This document shows positions 13,609-26,011 of a stretch of DNA of 64,000 nucleotides, in pieces. The position numbers and the translations under genes were made by a program. Source of the DNA: Amphiduros pacificus (lineage: Eukaryota > Annelida > Polychaeta > Phyllodocida > Hesionidae); NCBI GenBank assembly GCA_949316495.1, contig OX439012.1, forward strand, positions 24,400,666 through 24,464,665, in the 5' to 3' direction. The notes beneath the pieces are model-generated. The model was not told the DNA's origin. It saw nothing but the letters and a program-made list of their open reading frames with translations, and made no database searches. Positions within the stretch are counted from its first letter, which is position 1. Each line of letters starts with the position of its first letter.

Positions 13609-13614
13609 TTTATT
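13609..13614 (-). terminator. Poly(A) signal candidate of gene A
   Basis: AATAAA on the minus strand, about 550 nt downstream of the stop codon of HES-like gene A. It would give a 3' UTR of about 13590-14162. Other AT-rich hexamers nearby could serve instead. Confidence 0.45.
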
Positions 13615-14162
13615 ACAGAATTATACATTTGAGATCATCGTTTTTCAAGAGGTAAATGTGTCCAGCACAAATACAAATTTCACAGCCAGTTTTTGATAAA
13701 TACATTTACATGAAACCACATGGCCAGCATGCTTCTTTTGTGACAAAAAATACAAGAAATCAGACAAAGTTTACATTTAGCAGGTCATTCCAATTCACAA
13801 TATCACTTATCTGTCTGTGTGTTCAGGACAATTATCATTCAGCACCTTGGCTGTGGAAAATGACACATTCATATTGCTTTGTCAAATTTACGATAAGGTG
13901 CTAATACCTTTGCATACACAATAGTTATGTTAACCAGTTCATCCGATGTGTTTTGTCAATAAATGTCACTTTCGTAAGTTTGCATATTTTCACCTCGTTG
14001 GTTTGATAGTACTTCGGGTTAGCAAGTGTCCTTTGTGAAAATTTTGCGACAGTTTGTAAACATGTCTGGTTTTTGGCTTGTGCCAAACGCAATTGTTCGT
14101 GATTTTTAGGTTCATTGCAATTGTCTTTGAGTTTTTACTCATTGTGATGTCTGGTTTTCTGT

Positions 14163-15013
14163 TTACCATGGCCTCCACATCGGGGATTGCCTTTGTTTCA
14201 TCATCACACCAACCTCAGAAACAAAATGTCCACTTCTTGGTGAAGTTGTCATGGAAACCGGAACATTGTAAAAAGCAGACGACATTTGTTGTTGTTGGGC
14301 GTTTGGTGAGGAGGACGCCGGCATTGCAGGTGGTGTCTGAATAATAGGCACTGGCCGCACAACGTGGGGACCGAGAGTCCCACAAGCCATCCGAATTGGA
14401 GATTGGTGCGGTGTAAAAGAGCTTGGACTGGGTGACTGAGGCATCATGCTCGGTGGTGACGGAAGAGGGCGCTGTGTGTTCCCAGGCGAGGTCCGGTGGA
14501 CCTTGTTCAGATACTGCACAGTCAAGTCCAGAATGTCTGCTTTTTCCATCTTGTCATATTTGGATGGCTACAAAGATAGAGAGAAAACAATCATAAGTAT
14601 GGCAATATAAAAGATTTAAAGTTGACGTGTAATCAATCTATAATAAAATTTAAAATAAAGTCATCAAGTGACGAAGTATAAAATAACAGTAATCAATACA
14701 ACTCTAATTTAATATTAACAAGCATTTAATCTTTCATTGTGATTGAGGTCAGACATATTTCATTATGTCATAGATCCAAATCAGTAAACTAAACTTTTAA
14801 ATCTTCCAAATATCTTAAACAGAACCAAAAGTGTATCATGTCAATATAGTGAGAATAGAAACTTACATCTTTGCCGAGGTCCAGAAGTACTATTGCCTTC
14901 AGCTGGTCCAGAGAATAATTGATTCTGTTTCTTCTGCGTTTCTCTACCATGTGCTTCTTGAACTTTCTCTGTGACACTTTGTGTTCCTGTGGCATGATGA
15001 CTGAGCCTGTCAT
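14163..15013 (-). CDS. HES-like bHLH transcriptional repressor, gene A
   Basis: Two coding exons, 15013-14867 and 14567-14163, give 183 aa. The donor is GTAAGT and the acceptor TTTGTAG; the intron falls in the bHLH loop after LDLGKD, as in the HES family. The basic region and helix 1 (about residues 16-46) read KKHMVEKRRRNRIN...; helix 2 begins KYDKMEKADILDLTV. The C-terminus is MWRPW, the WRPW motif that recruits Groucho/TLE. Odd points: the HES basic-region proline (KPxMEKRRR) is replaced by histidine, and there is no recognisable Orange domain; a Pro/Ser/Gln-rich linker joins bHLH to WRPW. The closest relative is gene B, with the same MTG start, intron site and basic region. Nuclear DNA-binding repressor, a likely Notch-type target; family assignment is secure, orthology to a named HES is not. 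Confidence 0.93.
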
Positions 15014-15105
15014 ACTGAGTTGTTGTGGTTCTACTCTGGTGAGAGTTGAGATGTGTATTGGCTGAGAGATAACTGAAGTCTGACGCCTGACGACGCTTGT
15101 GGCGG

Positions 15106-15285
15106 CTTTATACTCCCCCGTCGACGCCCAGGCGTGTTTGCGTCGGCGCCTTCAAAGAGAATTCCGATGCAAACCGCAATTAAGTATGATGATGTCTGCA
15201 CACTCGAGTTACCATATATGGCTGAGTGCACCTGTCAATCATCCGGGAGGGCCTGACCCCAGGGCGCGTGCGTCAACTGTGGGAA
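15106..15285 (-). promoter_or_regulatory. Promoter of HES-like gene A
   Basis: Reading on the minus strand toward the gene: a CSL site (15278-15285, TGTGGGAA on plus), a Hairy/HES class-C site (15263-15271, GCACGCGCC on minus), a TCF-like CTTTGAAG (15157-15150) followed by GCGCCGAC, then TATAAAG (15112-15106). The TCF-like site is 37 bp upstream of the TATA box. The ATG at 15013 lies about 95 bp past the TATA box, leaving a 5' UTR of about 65 nt. Confidence 0.6.
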
Positions 15286-15671
15286 CGCGACCAGTTCCGT
15301 TCCGATGCACTTCAAGCCCTTTGGCCAAATTCGGCTCATTTTTTTTGCCTGTTTTATACACCCACAGAATTATGTCTTTTCAGGTTACCTACAGGAATGT
15401 AGTTCAACCCAGGTGAAAAATAAGCTACATTTCTTTGTAAATATTTTAGACAATTCTTCACTTTCTCTGGTCTGTGCGTGCCTTGAATATTAAATAATAT
15501 CATATTTATTGTTCTTCATACACAAAAAAATCCAGCTGTGAGATCTATAATTTGCCACAGGTGGTCAAAGCATCAAACATACCTGAACACTTGAAGCAAT
15601 GCTTCTAACCAGGCGTGACCCTTAAGATGCATTAATCCAGATAAGAGGTTATCTCAAGTATTGAGACAGAG

Positions 15672-16023
15672 CAGGTGGTTTTATCTAGATGCAACATCAA
15701 AGCAAATGCAAACCAATCGACCGAAGTGAAAACGCGGCGTCATTCGGAAACGGAACGGAAGGCGCTTGTTCGTAAGAGCTTGTGAAGCTAGGAAGTACCC
15801 GTATGGGGTCAAAGGGCATCTAAATATTGACTCGGAAACGCGGATGGGTTGATCAGCTTTGATGCCGCATTGTGTAATATGATCTGTGATTAAATTAAAA
15901 CTTCATAAAACTCTAAATAAAAGAATGTAACAAACTCATTAAGGTTAATGGGTAACAAAACGCTAATCCTTTTCGGATGATCGCCGAAATGGGAAATTCA
16001 TCTCACCATTAAGGTCTTTGATG
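15672..16023. promoter_or_regulatory. Upstream TCF-site trio of gene A
   Basis: Three exact TCF-type octamers lie 0.55-0.9 kb upstream of the gene A TATA box: CATCAAAG at 15695-15702, CTTTGATG at 15857-15864 and CTTTGATG at 16016-16023. The first is preceded by CAGGTG (15672-15677) at a 17-bp gap. Confidence 0.45.
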
Positions 16024-17337
16024 CGCAGATAATTTCATAATCCAGGGTCATATGATACGCCGGCCGATTACGTCAATCAAATAGAAGGTTGAATAACATT
16101 CTTATATTAACATTCCTAAAGTTAATTTCATTGTATTTAGAGGTGTTTGTTGTGGACAGTGGTTTTAGCTTCTGTACAGATTATAAATATGTTATTAGCT
16201 CATCATATTGTGATTTAGACTGTTTATTACAACCAGTTTTTCTTTCATATTTTCTCCATGTGACCATCTGTCAAAGTAGACAACCAAACTGAAAATCAAA
16301 CTCCGGACCTCAGCTAGAAAGCTGCACACGCATTGACATCTCAGTTAAAATGGAAAATTGCAATCTCCGAATTGCACTTTTTTTGTCTTCGGCAATATTT
16401 GTGAATAAGATAAGATTTTCTAAATGATAATGTACCAATAAACAAACAATTTTCACCAATATTTCTCCAACAATTTACGTTGTTTCAAAATTAAAAGGGA
16501 TCTATATTTCCGAGAGAATGTGTTAGTTGCTTAGATATCTTCTACTAAAATAATGGCTTAATTAGTATGTTATGTGTAATGATAGATAAATCATATACGG
16601 CGTTAAAAGACTATCAGATAACTGGAACAAAAGAGGGAACATCTTCAAGGAAAATGAGCAAATTACCATGCAGGAGGGAGGACGGCTTTTTGCGTGATTC
16701 TTGTAGCATAATGGAGGGGAGAATATAAATTAAGAGAGAAAGACAGAGCAGAAGGTCAGAAGACAAGCAAATTGCAATCCCACCGGGTATGCTCGGGAAA
16801 ATTGCGACAAACACGCTCGTGTGGTGGGACGCGAATTGTCCCAAACTGCAACCGACGTCACAGGAAAACGCCGCGCATTGAAACTAATCTGATCTCCATG
16901 ATTAGTGATTCATTTCAGGTTGAAATTGACCAGTCGTGGCACCATACGTGTCAAAGTTGACCACCTGTATATGTCTGACAAAAATGTCACCTCAATATGT
17001 TACAGAAACTTACTTTGAATTGATATGAAATATGATTATATGAGTGATTTTATTTTGAAAAGTCTACAATCTGGGGTGTTCAGGGTGAAAACTTTTTCGG
17101 TTGTTTTTTTCGTCTGGGATTTACACCGGCATCAAGGTTTATAGCAAAAATGTTGACCATTAGAAATAATTGTGTTCACTTGTCCCAATATTATTATTAA
17201 TTATCTGAAATTGATTTTAAAACTGGATATTCGAAGTTTTAACTTAAATCTCCATATATATGTGGTTGATTTCAACGTTAATTGGAATTTTGATAAGGTT
17301 TTTTAAAACCTTTTTAGCAACAAGGGCCTTATCAGTA

Positions 17338-17437
17338 ACACTGGCGGTAATGGGAGTCGAACCCACCACCTCCCGCCCTCCACTCCCATAACCAAGTATG
17401 GCACATATTATTTACTCTACCAGCTGTGCTAATGGAT
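17338..17437 (-). mobile_element. tRNA-derived SINE fragment
   Basis: On the minus strand, an A box TAGCACAGCTGG (perfect match to TRGCNNAGYNGG) is followed after about 60 bp by a B box GGTTCGACTCC (perfect match to GGTTCGANTCC). The T-arm can fold, but the flanks do not form an acceptor stem, so it is a tRNA-derived SINE head, not a tRNA gene. A non-tRNA tail continues toward lower coordinates, to about 17280. Confidence 0.75.
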
Positions 17438-18888
17438 CCGTGCAAAGAACTTGGAGCCTCAAAGTAAAAACATCTTCAGCTCCCAAAACCAAGATACGTT
17501 CTATTTTTAACTGTGATGAGAAATGTGACAAAGCATATTTTTCTAATTAATTCAAAATTAAACTGTTTATATGTGAATTATTATGTACTTTCATTTTCAA
17601 AAATATACCTTCAATACAACAAAGATAACAAGTCATTCCTTTACGATTCCTCAGAATGGATTATATATTTCACAGTTACAAGAGAGAATATTTCAAAGTC
17701 AGAAGCAAAACTGTTAAGCCTTTCTCGGAATATAAGGCAGTAATGAGGTACCAAAAGCAACTGAGCGATAATATCAGATTCTTGATGACAATACAGTGCT
17801 TTCATGGTTCCCAGGATATCCCAAGGATGGCGAATTTTATGACCTGACCTTTTAGGGGTATGAATAGTGGGTGGGGGTATGAACCCTACTTGCCCCAGGA
17901 TCTTATTTCCGACAGGTGTCCCTGTACAGAACAGGTCGGGAAGAGCTGACAAGATCAAAGGCTTTTTTTACCTGACCCCTGATCGTAGGTAACAGAGAAT
18001 GATTGTCATTAAGCTGGACACAACACAGGTGTTGAGATTGATCCTCTGTTATGATACTGACACTGACTGTATTCATTATATATAAGGCTCTATTGTAGGG
18101 TAAACCTTATACCATACGCCCCCTGACCACTCAATTTGTTACTCTTCCCAAGGTCAAAAAAGATGGATTAAATACATATGATTTACTCATAGAGAATGTA
18201 TATGTCGCAGGACTGTTTGAAACCATATTGGGTCCTGTTGGGCGTTTTGAGCCTACTTCTTCTGATCAATGTATATATTTAAATATGTGTTTGTATATCT
18301 CTTTAGTGATTTCCATGTTTATGTCTCAAACTATCAAGCCTCAACCAAGCATTACTGAACTTTCTAGGCATATCACCCTTCATTTAATGAACCTGCATTT
18401 GAGAACTAATTGTTACGAATCAATCTTTCCTACATCGAAATTAATGTTTTTAAAGCCACTAACATGGGCTCAGCAATGTCTTTTAGTGTGGTTTCTAACA
18501 ATTCAATATATATCTCCAGGAAATTAAGCATATCATTTCAGGATAGCGAATTTTGTCATTGTAAGGACGTGGGCAACTCTGGCATGGCTTTTCTCAGCTG
18601 TATGGTAATGCAGTGAACGTTTTTTTTCTTATAAAACTATATGTCAAATAGACAAATGATAAATTAATCCCTTAACCACAAATTAGTAAGTTCAAGCCCA
18701 AATAATGATATCCCAATCTTTTAACATCGTCATACTCAGTTACAGAAAGCTATGGAATGATTGTCATGTTATTTTCAATTAATAAGGTCCGCAATCACGT
18801 TATCAGTTCACCAACATATAAATTGCCACTAAACCCTTTGTGATGTTATTTCAAAATAAGACATAAATCATGAGGTATAGTTGAGACA

Positions 18889-18894
18889 TTTATT
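18889..18894 (-). terminator. Poly(A) signal candidate of gene B
   Basis: AATAAA on the minus strand about 390 nt beyond the stop codon of HES-like gene B, giving a 3' UTR of about 18870-19282. Confidence 0.45.
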
Positions 18895-19282
18895 ATAGCC
18901 GTCCACCAGGGACTGCCCGTGTGTACATAGTTGAAGTGCCCTGCACTTGCTAACATATTTACATTGTGGTCAGTTTCCACACTTACATCTATTTACAATT
19001 GATTTTGAGTGATAATGAGATTATTTATGAAGTGTCCAGCACCAAATGATTGCATGAATGCCTTTCGTGGAATGCTTGATTGTTTGAAACTGTCTTTTTC
19101 TGTTAATATTAACATCTTTTTCTTTTCCATTATTTAATGATACTGCGATTGTCAATGATTGTTGCAATTGTCACTAGGAAAGTTTGCATTTCCTTATTTC
19201 CATATTACTTCATCAAAATGTCACGGAAAACATTGTAATACTGATCGTAAATTGTTCTTTTTTGTATGAAGTTGTCTGTGGT

Positions 19283-20337
19283 TTAGAATGGTCTCCACAC
19301 GGCCGACATGTTCTTCACTCTCATTTTAGGAGGAAGATGGGCGAGAGAAGAGCTCGATCGTCCCTCTGACTTGGCAGGAGATGTGGGCGGTGTCACTAGC
19401 GGGCAGACGGGAGACACTGGCGCTGACACTGACACTGGAGACGCTGGGGGTGTCAGAGGAGACGCGGGAGGTGTCATGGGTGGTGTTGGAGGCAGTGCGG
19501 GTCTCTCCTGACTGTAGACGGGTTCCCGCTGAACCAGCGCCACCTGGTGTTGGTATTGGTACAGATGATGGTTGTGGTATCGCTCAGCAGCTGGCGCCAC
19601 TAGTACAGTTGGCTGTGCAGCGGCCATGGCGGGCTGGAAGGCGGGCATGTGGTGAGGTACGGGCCGGGCAGGTTGGGCGGCAGGTGCCTGGCAGGTGCCC
19701 CCTACTTTGGTCATGTATCGGACTGTCAGGTCCAGAATATCTGCTTTCTCCATCTTGTCATACTTGGCTGGCTGTAAAAACAGAAATAGAAACGACCATA
19801 AGTATTTTGAAACGTGAATCAATTCTCTGTATATTTTTCCATCTTTAAAACTGCTCATCGTTTTTTATACACAAAAAATACAATTTAATGGTAATAGCAA
19901 CTCTATATAATCTATCCAAATTTATCAGTGTGGTTTTCTTTGTGTAGCTTGAATTGATTGTTTGCAAACTTTCAATTTCCAGGATTGCTCTAATGACACT
20001 GTGAATTGCAATCCGCTGTGTATGCTGATGATACAAGCAAACTGAACGCCACACAATTGCAATATGAAGTCTATAAAACGCGACATGCCTATCCTCTTTG
20101 TCAAGTTTCAGACATAGCAAATGTTGCCAATCATATATATTGCTATTTGATTCTCAATCTAGAACTGTAAAAGAAACTTACGTCTTTGCCAAGATCCGTG
20201 AGCACGATGGCTTTGAGTTGCTCCAATGCAGTGTTAATGCGGTTCCTTCTTCGTTTCTCAACCATGTGCTTCTTGTATCTCCTCTGTGAGATCTTGCTAT
20301 CTGCCTTCATGGTATCAACAGAAAGTGCTCCAGTCAT
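19283..20337 (-). CDS. HES-like bHLH transcriptional repressor, gene B (C-terminal WRPF)
   Basis: Two exons, 20337-20182 and 19771-19283, give 214 aa. The donor is GTAAGT and the acceptor TTTTTACAG; the intron is in the bHLH loop after TDLGKD, exactly as in gene A. Residues about 18-50 carry the basic region and helix 1 (KKHMVEKRRRNRIN); helix 2 follows in exon 2 (KYDKMEKADILDLTVRYM). The linker is rich in Ala, Pro and Gln, then has a PPTPPMTPPASP-type run with many S/T-P sites. The protein ends AVWRPF, so the last Trp of WRPW is replaced by Phe. It lacks an Orange domain and the basic-region proline. A paralogue of gene A, 4.3 kb away on the same strand. Expected role: nuclear E-box or N-box binding repressor; Groucho binding through WRPF is uncertain. 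Confidence 0.93.
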
Positions 20338-20470
20338 GATGCTGTCAAAGTGCTTGTTGAAGTCAACAAAGTTTGTATTCTAGTAATATGTGTATGGCTT
20401 GCTAGTTCTGCAGTGATGTGCACTGTAGGCTAGTCAGCTGTGTTGTGGTGGCTTTCGGTGGGCAGACGGG

Positions 20471-20857
20471 CTTTATAAGGGCCCAGCCAGCGTCCCCCCT
20501 GCTGTCCCGGCGGGACATCAAAGCTAGGCTGATAAGTGCTTATAGAGCCGCTGATTTGACCTCTAATTGCTATTTACCAACAGAGCAGCTGCCAGCGGAC
20601 CGTAAGAAGTTATCCGAGGCGCGTGCGCAGCCATTGTGCGAGCCTCTCTCTCGAGTCGTCACGGTTCAGCGACCCCCGGGAACAAGTGATGGAATGACAA
20701 ATACGCCATTGTCATGAAACACGTGCGGCATTCCGAGGACCTGTGATATGTGCTCCAGGAAAACTTCAGTGAAGCGGGACGGCCGTAATCAGCAGATTAT
20801 CTGTCTTGCAGAAGTTTGGCTGAGCAGGTGCGCCTTCACTTGCGGCACACATCAAAG
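20471..20857 (-). promoter_or_regulatory. Promoter and proximal enhancer of HES-like gene B
   Basis: On the minus strand: TATAAAG (20477-20471) with CTTTGATG (20523-20516) 38 bp upstream and CCCGCCG next to it. A Hairy/HES class-C site GGCGCGTGC (plus) is at 20618-20626, at nearly the same distance from the TATA box (140 bp) as in gene A (150 bp). A second TCF site CATCAAAG (20850-20857) has CAGGTG (20825-20830) 19 bp before it. The ATG lies about 134 bp past the TATA box. Confidence 0.6.
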
Positions 20858-21244
20858 ACAAGCACTTTAACCCAGAACAGGCGTCCCTAGAAATATGACA
20901 ATTATATATATGGCAACCACTTTCCATAACCCCACGCTCATTTAAAGACGGAACAAATAAGAAGAAACTTGAGATTAAAGATGGAATTGATGGAATGTTT
21001 ATTATTGAATGACTGAGGAATTCCAATCTGTCCTGAAGTCGTCAGGAACAGCATCTGCCCATGTTACATTTTGTTCTATAAAATTTGACCTTGAAGAAAA
21101 CAACTTCATGTTTCAGAAATAAATTTTCTTTGGAAAGTTGAAAACAAGAAAGATTCTTCTAAATTTTTTGTTGATTGTCAAAGGAAGATGTCAAAATGTC
21201 ACGTTATGTAAAATCAAGATTTTCTACACAGTACAGACCTTTAG

Positions 21245-21625
21245 GCTTTTAGTCAGCAAGAGTTCTTCTTATGAACAATGTTGACCATCACGGTTATTGT
21301 CAGCAATAGTAACCATTAGAGTTCTTATCAACAATGATGACCGTTAGGGATCTTGTCAGCAATGATGACCATCAGGGTTCTTGTCAGCAATGTTGACCAT
21401 CAGGGTTCTTGTCAGCCATGTTGACCATCAGGGTTCTTGTCAGAAAAGGCGACCATCAGGGTTCTTGTCAGCAATGTTGACCATCAGGGTTCTTGTTAGA
21501 AATTGTGACCATCAGGGTTCTTGTCAGCAATGATGACCATCAGGGTTCTTGTTAGCAATTGTGGCCATCGGGGTTGTTTGCAGCAATGTAGATCATAAGG
21601 GTTCTTGCAAAGAATGATTTACCTA
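21245..21625. repeat. 28-bp minisatellite, array 1
   Basis: About 13 degenerate copies of a 28-bp unit containing TTCTTGTCAGCAAT and GACCATCAGGG. The same family, same orientation, recurs at 49.6-50.6 kb, and a related inverted element lies at 31.4 kb. Confidence 0.9.
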
Positions 21626-22247
21626 AGTCAGGTATTTGTTTTTTCTTTAATGACAATATCTTTTGCAATGTTTTGGACTTTATCCCACAATCGTTTCATA
21701 ATTGCAATATTAAATGTCAAGATTTTTGTACTTGGTAGTCAGCAAATATATTAACATTTATTAACATCACAGCTTGCCATAACTTATGATAAATCTACTC
21801 AGATCAACCATTTTCCATGTACTTTTTATGATTCATTAGGAGACCCCAGGCATGGGAGATTTTATGAATATAAGTCTGATACGTTAATGTTGTGCAATGA
21901 TATGACCATATAGAGCTTTAAGTCTGTAATATAGTCATGGTTTACTCCAACAAGTACTGTTTCTTTTCAGATGCACATATTTTCATTTGGTTTTCACCCA
22001 TTTTTTATATTTGTGATTTAGAAAATACACATACATGTCAATTTGATTCATGACGTGTTTTTGCACAAGAAAAGGGTATCCAGAGCGATTAAAAACTTAA
22101 TTAGAGTGAGGAGTGTATTCACAGGTATTGTGTTTTGGAGGAAATCATCTGTGATTTGGGTGACAAAGCTGTGACAGGAAAGCACTGAATCAGAGATTGC
22201 TGAAATTTGGCGATGAACTGCCTCAAAATCTTTTTGGGGCCTAGCAT

Positions 22248-22277
22248 CAACGAGACTAGAAGCTTCTAGTCTCGTTG
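22248..22277. repeat. 30-bp perfect palindrome
   Basis: A perfect inverted repeat with no spacer. Each arm is CAACGAGACTAGAAG or its complement, centred on AAGCTT. No TATA box, gene or repeat family explains it. Confidence 0.9.
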
Positions 22278-22299
22278 CTACCATGTAATTGGTTTATAA

Positions 22300-25200
22300 A
22301 TCACAGTTCTGTAGACTTCATGCACGCCATGTGACCACCTGTCACGTGTTAGTCACATGTTAGTCCCATGGAAGCACATCATGAGTCTCACCCACTTCAA
22401 AGAGGAACTGTTGACCTGAGATGTACCACTAGATAAACTTATATACCTCAGCAGACAATCTCATCAACCCCTGGTAACAAAGAAGGCATTGTTTTTATAG
22501 CATCAACTTCTGTCAAGATTTTATGCAGTTGGTGATAACAATGCACTCTCTTTGATCAAGATATAATTTGATATAAATCCAACAATACTTTGACATGTTT
22601 ACAGTGCCTATTACTTTGAAGTGCCTTTCCACTTTTATAGATGATTAAATGTGAAAAATAAATGATACATTGACACCAAATTTTAACTTTTTCATTTAAT
22701 GTTATCTACTTATATATTTATATATACTTTTTCATAGCAAATATGATTTTATTGATATTTTCCTAAATCATATTTAGGATGGTACTGTGGCCTGTCCACA
22801 GAGGTTGTATATATTGAAAAGGAGCATCAAAACGATTTAAGAGAGTTGTTATGTAAGAAGAAAGAATCTAACCTATCACTAAAGCAACATACTTAGCAGA
22901 TTAAAAGAATTACAACTAGTGATAAAATCTTTAATAAAACAAGAAACAATGTATCAAAGTGTGGGATCAGTATCTTAAAGTCTTCCAACAAAGTGTGTAT
23001 CAATATTTTGTTTCTTATCAATCAAATCTAAGAAGAATTTCACAGTGTTCAGGGGGTCTCAAAGACATTGGGTTGCATCAAAGGTCTTGGCTTTATCGAG
23101 GGTCTTTGTTGATGACCAGTCGGGAGACAGAAGGGAGATTGAACTTTAATTGCCTGTTATCTCCAAGACAAAACAATGACTTGGGGCACATAAAATGCCA
23201 AATGAAACATTGCTGGCTATACAAGAAAGGCCTGGGAATCAATTGTGATTCCTTAAAATGTGGTAAAAAGGGCAGGAACAGCGCATCCTGCCCAAGGCTG
23301 TTTTTGCAGCCATTGAAGTGACCAGCGCTTGTGGTCATTTTGGGAGGCGCTGATAAAGTTTTGCCTCCCGGGCATGGTAGCTGCAACCACACAGGAACCC
23401 TGTTTTGCAAACTTCAAAAGTGTGACCAGAGGTTGGTAGCAAAAGCTTCACACCAGTGGGTCTGGGCGCTCATTGCTTAATTGGCTTGCAGTTTGTAGAT
23501 AATACTGAGGCGTTTGATGGTATCAGCATTTCGCCTTAGGGCCCTGGGCCCTCAAAGTAGCAAAAGGTCATTATAGGTAAATTAGCGTGGTCCCTTGTGT
23601 ACGTAACCACAACGCTCCTCATGGGCCCTTCACTGTGGTGCAATTCTTAAGTGTCTGGTTTGTTTTATCAGAATGCTGTTTGAATATTTAACTCACAATC
23701 TACAGCAATAGCAGTTCTGTCTGTTAAGCTTTTCACTTTATTCTACTTCACAAGACTTTTCTTTAACGTCCTTTATTGGTGTGACCAAGCAGCAATTATA
23801 TTAAGAATCTTTCTTCTGGTACTTTACTTTATATAAAATTTGAACTCTTTATCTGAGTCCCTGAGGTAATGGACGTAAGCATTAAGGATATCTCAAGGAT
23901 ATCTTGGTGAAAGAATCAACAAATACCTATTTCTTTACCAAAACATAGGAAAATATTCATTTTCAAATTTGTCTGTAATATAATGATTTTAAGTGCATGG
24001 GAAAGCTCAAATAGCAACCAAATAAAGAACTCACAGGGGATTATATATTTAGTAATTTAAGACTTAATATTTGTTTCTCAAAAAAGTGTTTCAACATTAA
24101 TGTGGTGACGATAAAACATTATCACTGGACAAGAACATAAATATTCATTTTTTAAATGATATAAATGTTGTGCAATTTTTTTATATGTTTTATTAGATTT
24201 ATGCAGTTGGTTTAAATAATACACTGTCAGGTGTTACTGTTGGATGTAACAGATGGGCATGTCAAGTGCTCCCAGTGTTTCATCGAGTCCGTGGTTGCAG
24301 TGGTTAGTAAGAAACGTGTGGATAATTGTTGGAATTTGTCCAGCAGACGGAGCTAAGTATCGTAGCCGTTAAGACCATTACGAGACATTGAGTAAGTTTG
24401 CTGTGTATAAAACGTGTTATTTTTCTCACAAAAGCTTAAGATCCCTACAAGATGTTCACATTAGTGATTTTCTTAAGAAATTATTCTGGCAAATCTCTAA
24501 TTGTGGTTTGCCCTTCGATATATATTTTGACGTCTTTTCGTGTCGTTTGTTACTTCTCATCGAATGCATTAATAGACACGCAAAATCTAACAAAATAGAA
24601 TATATCATCATATTTAAGGAGAAATCTTACATATATTATTCCCATTTACCTAAGTCTTGTATGGAATAAGAGTTCTGCAGGGTGAAACCAACAGACAAGA
24701 ATAAAATAATATCTTTGATAAATATCATGACCAGGTTGTGAATTTATTTTTGATTAAAATTGCCACAAAAATACTATATAGACTTCAAATTTTAAAGTCA
24801 GACAATTGAGAACTGCAAAAGACCACAACTCCAACACCGGGATATAAGCATAAAGATAAACAGACAGGTACAAATTACTGGAAAGAAAAACAACTGTTTC
24901 ATCATTGTTTAATTAATGCTTATTTGAGGCAGTCATGTTCTTCTATGTGTTGAAATTCCCCTCCCTTTTCATTAATTATGCTGTGGAATCAGATAATTAG
25001 AAGCGAGCTGTGCATTGGAATTGTTTGTTATCAAACATGGGGAGCCTTTGAAGTAGTAGCGTCAGCGATAGACAAAACAATGGACCCACTCCATCTCTTG
25101 TTTATCCCGCTCTCCGCATTCCTATACACATTGTTTATTGACTGGGCCAATTTGGTTGATAATAGCGCATCATGTTGATAGCCATGAGGCGTTTGATTCA

Positions 25201-25750
25201 GTGCAACCAGCTGGCAGGTCTGATAGTGAGTCCCCGTATAATTAGCCCCAAGTCAACATGGTCGCGTGCCGAGACTTTGGTCACAGACCGTGACCCTGGA
25301 GTGGTGGATATTTCTCGCATGAATGATTTCACCGATCAGTGCCCTTTAATCATGCGTCTACAGGTGGTCATGAGGGTGAACCACTTCAAAGGGAAGAGGC
25401 GGCGTCTCCTAGAAGTTCCTGGAGGCCCTTCCTTGATTATTTCCATGAGAGCTGCTGATGCAGAATTTACCCAAGAGGCCCAGATGGGATATCTTAAGTT
25501 TCTTGAATTCTAATAAATTAAGCTTTTGTGGTGTTTATCAATTTTAAAACAAAATAACCATATAACCAGCTCTTAGGTTAGTAGCTGAATTGTTTGTGCC
25601 AGTGCTTGTTATAACAGATTCAGTATATGTTCTTCAGAAGGAAACATCAAATCTACAAAGACATATCTGTGGTAGAATTACTTATGAAATCTTTCAGTGA
25701 AAACATACGACTGTCCTGTTGTTGTGCTTGTACCTTATAGCTGGTGAGCT
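22300..25750. other. Gene-free stretch
   Basis: No gene recognised. It holds a TCF-type site CATCAAAG at 23076-23083 (CAGGGG 20 bp before it) and GC-richer patches at 23270-23400 and 25170-25470, the latter with CAGGTG and GGCGGC. The rest is AT-rich. Confidence 0.4.
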
Positions 25751-26011
25751 GTTGGAATGTTCTATAGATATTCATTAACTATGGTTATGTTTGCATTCCG
25801 ACACACATGCCCCCTCGTAGGGCCTCTCCGTTGTAGCGACAGGTGCTGTGAGTTCACGTCGGTCGGGACACATGAAAGCCGGGGACAAGAGGCGTGCCTC
25901 GGCCGGGAAGAAAGACAACAAGAGCCGGGGACGGTGGGAACGTAAACACCAGCAAACAGGTGAAAACACGCTCCCCCACTCCAAACCCCGACACCGCCTC
26001 GCCAAATACCA

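Noticed and set aside
14455-14480. CTCF-like AGAGGGCGCTG inside gene A exon 2
   Set aside because: Only the 3' half of the motif fits; the CCASY half is absent.
17338-17437. Functional tRNA gene
   Set aside because: A and B boxes and the T-arm are fine, but the ends do not pair as an acceptor stem and the box spacing is long; a SINE explains it better.
20640-20670. CSL site in the gene B promoter (CCGGGAAC)
   Set aside because: It lacks the GTGGGAA core; counting it would inflate the Notch argument.
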